This document shows, piece by piece, positions 1-5,818 of a DNA stretch of 28,086 nucleotides. The first letter of the stretch is position 1. The number at the start of each line of letters is the position of its first letter. Both the position numbers and the translations under genes were made by a program. Under the pieces are notes generated by a model. The model ran no database searches and was not told where the DNA came from. It saw only the letters and a list, made by a program, of their open reading frames with translations. Source of the stretch: DATJFH01 sp035495815 (GTDB lineage: Bacteria > Acidobacteriota > Terriglobia > Bryobacterales > Bryobacteraceae); the NCBI GenBank assembly GCA_035495815.1, contig DATJFH010000057.1, positions 1-28,086 on the forward strand. The letters are read 5' to 3'.

Positions 1-1
1 G

Positions 2-769
2 AGGGAGGGACTGAGCCGCCAGTTTCCCAATCTCCTGGTGGTGGACCTGAAGTCCTCGAGCGAAGCTCTGCTGGCGGAGGCTATCCATGCGGGCTCCGAC
101 CGCCTGGTGATCACGGTAGGGGCCGAAGCGCTGAGCGCGGCGGCTTCGAGCAGGGCCGCGGTCCTCATGCCGACGATGATCCTCAAGGCCGACCGGCCCG
201 CGGTTTCGCCGGCGGCGCGGCGCGGCGCCGCGGTTTATCTGGACATCCAGCTCGCGGCTATCGTGAATGAGTTGCGAGGGCTGTTTCCCGAAAGGAGCCG
301 GTTTGGAATCCTTCACAATCCGTCGCGTCGTGGCGCGGACCCCTCGATTGCACTGCGAAACAATCAGCCGGACCTGAAGTTCCACACAGCGGAATGCGCC
401 CGGCCCGAAGATCTCGTCAAAGCATTCCTCTCGCTCAGAGGAAAGGCGGATTTCGTGATTCTGTTTCCCGACAGCGCTCTTTACAACAGCACTACGCTCA
501 AACCCCTCATCCTGGCCTCCCTCGAGAACCGCCTTCCGGTGGTTGGCTTCTCGGCCAGCTTCGTGCGCGCCGGGGCAGCCGCCGGGGTCTATCCGGATTT
601 TCGGGACATCGGCGCGCAGACGGCCGAGCTGGCCCAAAGATACATGGCGGTCAGGAGCCCGCTGCCGGACGAGAACCCGCGGAAACTCCTGGTGGCCGTG
701 AATCAACGTGTTCTAAGGCTGTTGGGTCTTGATTGTAAACAGAGGCCTGGGTTGACGGTCTATCGGTGA
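2..769 (+). CDS. ABC-type substrate-binding protein, C-terminal part (cut by window edge)
   Basis: The reading frame is open to the left edge, so the true start and signal peptide lie outside the window; the GTG codons at 38 and 41 are probably internal. The roughly 255 visible residues resemble the periplasmic ABC_sub_bind family (PF04392, TrpX-like): alternating strands and helices, a segment comparing GILHNPS-type sequence between the lobes, and VVGFSASFVRAGAAAGVYPDF with FRDIGAQTAELAQRYM towards the end, as is common in this family. No permease or ATPase follows. Instead the stop is six bases before the start of a membrane sensor kinase in the same direction. I infer that it binds a small ligand in the periplasm and may present it to the kinase rather than feed a transporter. 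Family assignment is fairly sure; ligand and partner are unknown. Confidence 0.8.
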   Translation, partial: REGLSRQFPNLLVVDLKSSSEALLAEAIHAGSDRLVITVGAEALSAAASSRAAVLMPTMILKADRPAVSPAARRGAAVYLDIQLAAIVNELRGLFPERSRFGILHNPSRRGADPSIALRNNQPDLKFHTAECARPEDLVKAFLSLRGKADFVILFPDSALYNSTTLKPLILASLENRLPVVGFSASFVRAGAAAGVYPDFRDIGAQTAELAQRYMAVRSPLPDENPRKLLVAVNQRVLRLLGLDCKQRPGLTVYR

Positions 770-775
770 ACTGAA

Positions 776-3028
776 ATGCGATGGAAAGAAAAAATCAACC
801 GTAGTCTTCTGGCGCAGGCCCTCCTCTCGAACTTTCTGCTGGTGGCGATCGGCGGTGTGCTGCTCACCGGGGTCTTTCTATATATGCAACTGTCGGCCAT
901 GCGGCGCCAGATGGAGGTGCGCGCCGGCGTTCTGGCGGGATTTGTCGCCACGCAGAGCGATTTCGCCATGCTGGTCGGTGACCGGACCGAGCTTGGACGC
1001 ATTGCGCGCAACGCCCTTGCCGTAGAGGATGTTCTGTTCGTCGCTATCACCGGTCCGGCCGGAGAATCGGTCCGCCTGAGCCGGCCGGAATTTCCCGCCG
1101 CGCGGATCCCCGTCACCTCTCCCGCCGAGCCGGATACCGGTCCGGCCCATTATCATCGCGGCGGCGTCCGCTTTCTCGACATCGTCCAGCCGGTTTTCGC
1201 CCAGACGGGAGCCTCGCTCATCGAATGGGAAAACAAGAGCCGGAAGCCGTCCCGCCTGGGTACGGTCCGGATCGGATTCTCGACCAGGCAGGAGGACGAC
1301 CTGTGGAGCTGGAGTCTGCGGGTGGTGACCCCCATCGCCGCCCTTGCGCTCCTCCTGATTCTAGCGGTCCAGTACGCGCAGTTGCGGCGGCTGCTCGACC
1401 CGCTGCAGATCCTCATCGCTTTCACGAGGCAGGTCGGACAAGGAGACCTGGCCCGGAGAGCGCCGGTCGCGCGGCCGGATGAGGTAGGCCGCTTAGCCGA
1501 GGCATTCAATGGAATGCTGGAAGAGCTGGGGACCACCACGGTTTCCAAGGACTACGTGAATAACATCATCCGGTCGATGGGAGAATCGCTTATCGTCACG
1601 GACGCGGGCGGGAAAATCCGCACGGTCAACCAGGCCGCGCTGAGCTTGCTCGGCTACTCGGAGGAGGAGTTGCTCGGACGCCCGGCGGTTCTCGTTCTTG
1701 GCTCCCCGGCGCCCGTGGACGGGGCCGAGCGGATGTACCGCCTGAAGGACGGCAGCGAGATTCCCGTTCTGTTCTCCGCCTCCGCCATGCATGGCGATAG
1801 CGGCGCGGTGGAGGGCGAGGTCTGGCTTGCGCAGGACATTACCGCCCGCAAGCGCGCCGAACAGGCGCTCCAGGAAGCGAAGCTCCAGGCGGAAGGCGCC
1901 AATCGCGCCAAAAGCGACCTGCTCTCGCGCACGAGCCACGAGCTGCGGACGCCTCTGAACGCCATCCTGGGATTCGGGCAGCTTCTCGAAATGAGCGAAC
2001 TGGACTCCGAAGACCGCGACAGCGTCGAAAGAATCATAAAAGCCGGCCGCCATCTGCTCGCGCTGATCAATGAAGTGCTGGATATTGCGGGCATCGAGAC
2101 GGGCCGCCGGACGCTCTCGAACGAGCCGGTCGATATATCCGATGTCACTTCCGAGTCTCTCGAGCTTGTTCAGGTGCTGGCCAGCAGCCACGGTATTGCG
2201 GTCAGCGCCGACCTTGGACATTACCAGGGCTGTTTTGTCCAGGCGGACCGGCAGCGGCTTCGTCAAGCCTTGATCAACCTGCTTTCGAATGCCATCAAAT
2301 ACAATCGCACGGGCGGATCGGTGGCGGTTTCCCTGGAACCCGGTCCGGAGCGGATGACCCGGGTAGCCGTCAAAGACACCGGTCCGGGCATTCCAAAGCA
2401 AGGTTTGGCGCGGCTGTTTACGCCATTCGAGCGGCTTGGGGCCAGCGAAGCCGGCATCGAAGGCACCGGCCTCGGGCTGGCCTGTTCGAAGATATTCGTC
2501 GAGGCCATGCACGGGCGGATCGGCGTGGAGAGCGCGGTCGGAGAAGGCTCGACTTTCTGGATCGATCTGCCCGGCGCCGAGGCGCCTTCCATGGTCTGCG
2601 ATGCCGCTCCCGATTCCCCGGAGAACCCGCTTGAAGCCGATATCTCGGGTTCGGTCCTCTACGTTGAAGATAACCTGCCGAACCTGGAGTTGATCAAACG
2701 ATTTCTGATCCGGTTTCCCGGCATCCGGCTGTCCTGGGCGACCACGGCCCAGAAAGGCCTGGAACTGGCCCGAACCCTGCTGCCGGACCTGGTTCTGCTC
2801 GATCTGCATCTGCCTGATTTCCACGGCGACGAATTGCTGCGCCGGCTCCAGGCGGATCGGAAGACACGCGACATCCCCGTGGTGATGCTGACCGCGGATG
2901 CCACCGGCGGCCAGATCGAGAGACTGCTTGCGGCCGGGGCACGACACTACATAACCAAGCCGCTCGACTTGCGCCAATTGACGGAAGTCCTGCGGGAGAG
3001 CCTGAAAAATGAAACAGCCAATGCCTGA
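776..3028 (+). CDS. Membrane hybrid sensor histidine kinase (CHASE8-like, HAMP, PAS, HisKA, HATPase, receiver)
   Basis: A 750-residue kinase that autophosphorylates on histidine and passes phosphate to its own receiver. Membrane helices are at about 14-38 and 182-202, enclosing a roughly 140-residue periplasmic region that resembles CHASE8-type sensors. HAMP follows at about 200-255, PAS at 257-360, and the HisKA H-box with SHELRTPLN has His388. The N-box is near N501-N505, the G1 box DTGPGIP at 534-540 and the G2 box GTGLGL at 563-568. The C-terminal receiver (about 625-745) has acidic E631/D632, phospho-acceptor D676, T706 and K728, so every catalytic residue appears intact. The start is six bases after the preceding stop and the 3' end overlaps the next gene by 20 bases, indicating one mRNA with coupled translation. 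The signal sensed is unknown. Confidence 0.95.
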   Translation: MRWKEKINRSLLAQALLSNFLLVAIGGVLLTGVFLYMQLSAMRRQMEVRAGVLAGFVATQSDFAMLVGDRTELGRIARNALAVEDVLFVAITGPAGESVRLSRPEFPAARIPVTSPAEPDTGPAHYHRGGVRFLDIVQPVFAQTGASLIEWENKSRKPSRLGTVRIGFSTRQEDDLWSWSLRVVTPIAALALLLILAVQYAQLRRLLDPLQILIAFTRQVGQGDLARRAPVARPDEVGRLAEAFNGMLEELGTTTVSKDYVNNIIRSMGESLIVTDAGGKIRTVNQAALSLLGYSEEELLGRPAVLVLGSPAPVDGAERMYRLKDGSEIPVLFSASAMHGDSGAVEGEVWLAQDITARKRAEQALQEAKLQAEGANRAKSDLLSRTSHELRTPLNAILGFGQLLEMSELDSEDRDSVERIIKAGRHLLALINEVLDIAGIETGRRTLSNEPVDISDVTSESLELVQVLASSHGIAVSADLGHYQGCFVQADRQRLRQALINLLSNAIKYNRTGGSVAVSLEPGPERMTRVAVKDTGPGIPKQGLARLFTPFERLGASEAGIEGTGLGLACSKIFVEAMHGRIGVESAVGEGSTFWIDLPGAEAPSMVCDAAPDSPENPLEADISGSVLYVEDNLPNLELIKRFLIRFPGIRLSWATTAQKGLELARTLLPDLVLLDLHLPDFHGDELLRRLQADRKTRDIPVVMLTADATGGQIERLLAAGARHYITKPLDLRQLTEVLRESLKNETANA

Positions 3029-4118
3029 AGCGCACTTCAAAAATGCCCGGATTCTCATCATCGACGATCAGGAAGCCAACGTCCGGCTGCTGGAGCGAAT
3101 TCTGAAGCCCGCCGGATACCTCCATGTGACGACGCTCACCGACCCGAGGAAAGTGCTCGACATCTATGCCGAGGTCAACCCGGACCTGATCCTCCTCGAT
3201 CTCCATATGCCGTACATCGACGGCATCGGCGTCATGCGGCAACTCGATCCGCTGATTTGCGGAGACAATTGGGTGCCCATCCTGGTGTTGACGGCCGACG
3301 CTCTTCCAGCAGCCAAGCAGAACGCGTTGGCCCGAGGCGCCAAGGATTTCCTGACCAAGCCTTTCGACACGACAGAGGTGCTGCTGCGGATCCACAATCT
3401 GCTGGAGACCCGGTTCCTGTACCTGGAACTCCAATCGCAGAATCAGAGGCTGGAGGAAAGAGTTCAGGAGCGTACGCGCGAGATTGAGCAAGCTCAGCAG
3501 GAAATGCTGGAGCGCCTGGCGCGGGCCTCCGAATCCAGGGATGACGACACCGGCCGGCATACCCAGCGAGTCAGTGAAATGTCCGCCGCGCTGGCCCGGG
3601 CGGCCGGACGCACCGACCTGGAATGCATGCTGATCCGCCGCGCCGCGGCGCTACACGACATCGGCAAAATCGGCATCCCGGACCACATCCTGCTCAAACC
3701 GGGAAAGCTCACGTCAGAGGAATTCGAACAGATCAGGACACACACTTCCATCGGGGCCGGCATCCTCACCGGCAGCCGGTTTGCCATACTCCAAATGGCC
3801 GAGCAGGTGGCCCTGTATCATCACGAAAAATGGGACGGATCGGGCTACTATGGCCTGTCCGGCGACTCGATACCGCTGCCGGCCCGAATCGTCACCATTG
3901 CCGACGTGTTCGATGTCCTGACGCATGAGCGAATCTACAAGCCTGCCTGGCCGCTCGAAGATGCGCTCACCGAGATCCGAAGCCAGAGCGGGAGGATGTT
4001 CGATCCAGGCCTGGTGGAATTGTTTCTGCGCGGGGGCTGGAGAACGGATCTTTTGAATCTGTTCGAAGTCATCGGTCCGCAAACGCTCACCACGACGGAG
4101 GTAATGGACCGCCGATAG
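3009..4118 (+). CDS. Response regulator with HD-GYP domain, probable cyclic-di-GMP phosphodiesterase
   Basis: A 369-residue two-domain regulator like RpfG. The receiver (about 13-130) has D19/D20, phospho-acceptor D64, T95 and K117. A coiled segment at about 135-172, rich in Glu, Gln and Arg, leads into the HD-GYP domain (about 173-345). That domain keeps the metal-binding HD pair (H216, D217 in ALHDIGKIGIPDHIL) and the HHEKWDGSGY stretch near 271-280. The family normally continues GYP-x-GL; here it reads GYYGL, one residue shorter and without the proline. The domain would hydrolyse c-di-GMP in the cytoplasm, with activity set by phosphorylation from the hybrid kinase whose gene it overlaps. 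Whether the changed GYP motif alters activity or partner binding cannot be told from sequence. Confidence 0.93.
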   Translation: MKQPMPEAHFKNARILIIDDQEANVRLLERILKPAGYLHVTTLTDPRKVLDIYAEVNPDLILLDLHMPYIDGIGVMRQLDPLICGDNWVPILVLTADALPAAKQNALARGAKDFLTKPFDTTEVLLRIHNLLETRFLYLELQSQNQRLEERVQERTREIEQAQQEMLERLARASESRDDDTGRHTQRVSEMSAALARAAGRTDLECMLIRRAAALHDIGKIGIPDHILLKPGKLTSEEFEQIRTHTSIGAGILTGSRFAILQMAEQVALYHHEKWDGSGYYGLSGDSIPLPARIVTIADVFDVLTHERIYKPAWPLEDALTEIRSQSGRMFDPGLVELFLRGGWRTDLLNLFEVIGPQTLTTTEVMDRR

Positions 4119-4123
4119 CCTGC

Positions 4124-4927
4124 TTATGCGGGCCGGAACAGCAGGAGATCGAGACTGAAAGTCACCCGCCCGGCTTCGGCCGCCTCCGCCCGCATCGGAC
4201 GATAGATCGAGTGCAGGACGTCCTGCACGGCGTGGGCGTCCAGATCGGCGGTGATTGCGGCGCGAATTTGGCCGTCGAGTTTGAAATGCGGGGCGAACGC
4301 TTCGACCGTCCGGGGCACGCGATCTCGGCCCGCGCCGCGCAGTTCGATGAGATCCTCCGGCGCCGGCAGAGCGACGAGCAGGCGGCCGCCGCCGCGCAGC
4401 ACACGGCGGAACTCGCCCGCATTCATTCGCGCCGTAATCGAGAGGACGATCGAGAATGAGCCGTCCGCATAAGGCACGAAGCGATCCGCGTTGGCGACGA
4501 TCCATTCGCAGTCTGGATAGCGGCGGGCGGCGGCGTCAATCGCCGGAACGGAGATATCGACGCCATGTGCGTCGAAACCGGAGTGCGCAGCCAGGCTCCC
4601 GAGGTAGAATCCCTCGCCGCAGCCGGCATCGAGAACGACGTCTTCAGCGCACGGGGAGAGGATCCCTTCGATGGCTTGGAGCAGCGGCCGGGTTACGCCG
4701 GCATCGTGCAATCGCCGCCGGCCCGCAATCGCGCCCGCTGTATCGCCGGGCTGGCTGGACCGGCGGTCCTGCGGCTGAAGCAGGTTGACGTAGCCGCTGC
4801 GCGCGACATCGAAGGAATGTCCCCGCGGACAGAATACGCGCTGCGATTCCCGCTCCAGCGCCAGGTGACAACCGCGGACCGGGCAGAGCAGCGCTGTACG
4901 GGAGTGTGGCGGATTGGTAGTCAACAT
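4124..4927 (-). CDS. RlmA-like 23S rRNA (guanine-N1) methyltransferase family protein
   Basis: A SAM-dependent methyltransferase of 267 residues from the chosen ATG at 4927; the frame stays open to 5026, but that extension lacks family features and would run into the facing gene. An N-terminal zinc knuckle (C15, C20, C33, H37) is followed by SFDVARSGYVNLLQP at about 38-52, the hallmark of RlmA (RrmA) and its relatives TlrB and RlmA(II). The SAM motif I, VLDAGCGEG, is at 98-106 and the acidic GVDIS at 122-126. The first zinc pair is spaced CX4C rather than the usual CX2C. Known relatives methylate G745 or G748 in 23S rRNA helix 35; which base this enzyme modifies cannot be said. Its stop is five bases from the converging HD-GYP gene, and it starts only 25 bases from the divergent small membrane gene. 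Confidence 0.83.
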   Translation of the reverse strand: MLTTNPPHSRTALLCPVRGCHLALERESQRVFCPRGHSFDVARSGYVNLLQPQDRRSSQPGDTAGAIAGRRRLHDAGVTRPLLQAIEGILSPCAEDVVLDAGCGEGFYLGSLAAHSGFDAHGVDISVPAIDAAARRYPDCEWIVANADRFVPYADGSFSIVLSITARMNAGEFRRVLRGGGRLLVALPAPEDLIELRGAGRDRVPRTVEAFAPHFKLDGQIRAAITADLDAHAVQDVLHSIYRPMRAEAAEAGRVTFSLDLLLFRPA

Positions 4928-4941
4928 GCAACGTTTAGCAC

Positions 4942-4947
4942 AGGAGG
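4942..4947 (+). promoter_or_regulatory. Strong ribosome binding site for the 70-residue membrane protein
   Basis: AGGAGG lies five bases before the ATG at 4953. It fixes the start there and not at the upstream GTG-type codon at 4914 in the same frame. Confidence 0.8.
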
Positions 4948-4952
4948 GTTGC

Positions 4953-5165
4953 ATGAACAAAACCGCCGGATTGATTCTGATTGTCGTGGGCCTGGTCGTG
5001 ATGGTGTGGGGAGCGACCGGCTTCAAAACACGGGAGAAAGTGATCGATCTAGGCCCTATTCAGGCCTCCAAGGAAACTACCCACCACGTACCGTACGCGC
5101 CCATCATCGGCGGGCTCGTTTTTGTCGGCGGCATCGCCGTCCTGGTGAGTGGAAACAAATCCTAG
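4953..5165 (+). CDS. Small two-helix membrane protein, DUF3185-like
   Basis: A 70-residue protein with two hydrophobic helices (about 4-22 and 48-65) joined by a polar loop containing VIDLGPIQASKETTH, which resembles the small DUF3185 family found in many soil and marine bacteria. The function of that family is unknown to me. The start is fixed by a consensus ribosome site. Its promoter would have to sit inside the 5' end of the divergent methyltransferase gene, since only 25 bases separate the two starts. Its TAG stop overlaps the stop of the 50-residue gene on the other strand by two bases. The gene is very probably real, given the ribosome site and the clear two-helix pattern, but no role can be assigned. 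Confidence 0.8.
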   Translation: MNKTAGLILIVVGLVVMVWGATGFKTREKVIDLGPIQASKETTHHVPYAPIIGGLVFVGGIAVLVSGNKS

Positions 5166-5314
5166 CCGGCGCGTTTGAAGTATTGAATCTCGCGCTCGTG
5201 CTTTTCCGCTTTGTCTCGCGTATCGAACGTGCCCAGATTCCGCCGCTTGCCTGTTTTGGGATCGATCTTCCTCGAATAGAGCCGGTACTTTCCGGATTTC
5301 AGTTTCCGGATCAT
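5162..5314 (-). CDS. Conserved-looking basic 50-residue protein
   Basis: A short gene read directly from the reverse strand: ATG at 5312-5314, TAG at 5162-5164. The product begins MIRKLKSGKYRLYSRKIDP and ends EREIQYFKRAG. It is rich in Lys and Arg, with a compact beta-type start (KYRLYSRK, RNLGTF) and a C-terminal helix (DKAEKHEREIQYF). I recall similar 50-60-residue proteins, with an RLYSRKKDPKTGKRRNLGTF-type core, as uncharacterised in Acidobacteria and other phyla; this is memory and not a search. No good ribosome site is visible before the ATG. An in-frame stop at 5345-5347 limits the N-terminus to at most ten more residues. A nucleic-acid-binding role is possible from its charge but is only a guess. 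Confidence 0.72.
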   Translation of the reverse strand: MIRKLKSGKYRLYSRKIDPKTGKRRNLGTFDTRDKAEKHEREIQYFKRAG

Positions 5315-5344
5315 GCCGGTACGGCTGCAATCGGGGCGCCACTG

Positions 5345-5818
5345 CTATTTCATGACGATGCCTGCGAGCGTTGCGCCGGCCACCCGGCTTAGATCGCCCG
5401 GCGCGACAAGCATTTGACAACCTCGGACGCCCGCGCTGACGGCGATCACCGGCCAGTTCCCGGCCGAATCGTCGAGATAGACGGGATACGGCTTCTTCGC
5501 GCCGACGGGCGAAACGCCGCCGCGAATGTACCCCGTCAGGTTCTGGATTTCCTTCACCGCCGCCAGTTCCACGGTCTTGTTGCCGCTGGCCCGGGCGAGC
5601 GCTTTCAGGCTGAGTTCGGCCGATCCGGGCAGGCACGCCAGCAGCACGCCTGTCTTATCTCCGCGCGCCACCAGTGTCTTGAACACCTGCTCCGCCGGGA
5701 GGCCGATAGCCTCGGCTACCTTGGGAGCGCTGAGGTCCTCGGCGTCTACTTTATATTCCCGTGTCTCGTAAGCGACGCCCTGACTCTCCAATATCCGTAC
5801 GGCGTTCGTCTTCTTCAC
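5345..5818 (-). CDS. ybaK: YbaK/EbsC-family aminoacyl-tRNA deacylase
   Basis: A 157-residue editing enzyme of the YbaK type, which in known members hydrolyses Cys-tRNA(Pro) made in error by prolyl-tRNA synthetase. Family features: the starting VKKTNAVRILESQGV, the conserved lysine in QVFKTLV (K47), and the substrate-loop motif GYIRGGVSPVG near 96-106. The start is the GTG at 5816-5818. It overlaps the TGA of the upstream PQQ dehydrogenase gene as GTGA, which fixes the start and suggests coupled translation. The frame remains open much further upstream, but that stretch is only the dehydrogenase read in another frame. The pairing with a periplasmic oxidoreductase has no obvious functional logic and may be mere proximity. 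Family assignment is firm; the exact tRNA substrate is inferred. Confidence 0.9.
   Translation of the reverse strand: MKKTNAVRILESQGVAYETREYKVDAEDLSAPKVAEAIGLPAEQVFKTLVARGDKTGVLLACLPGSAELSLKALARASGNKTVELAAVKEIQNLTGYIRGGVSPVGAKKPYPVYLDDSAGNWPVIAVSAGVRGCQMLVAPGDLSRVAGATLAGIVMK

Noticed and set aside
1493..3061. A 522-residue open frame on the minus strand opposite the hybrid kinase.
   Set aside because: The opposite frame has intact kinase motifs throughout; this one has no recognisable domain and is a shadow common in GC-rich DNA.
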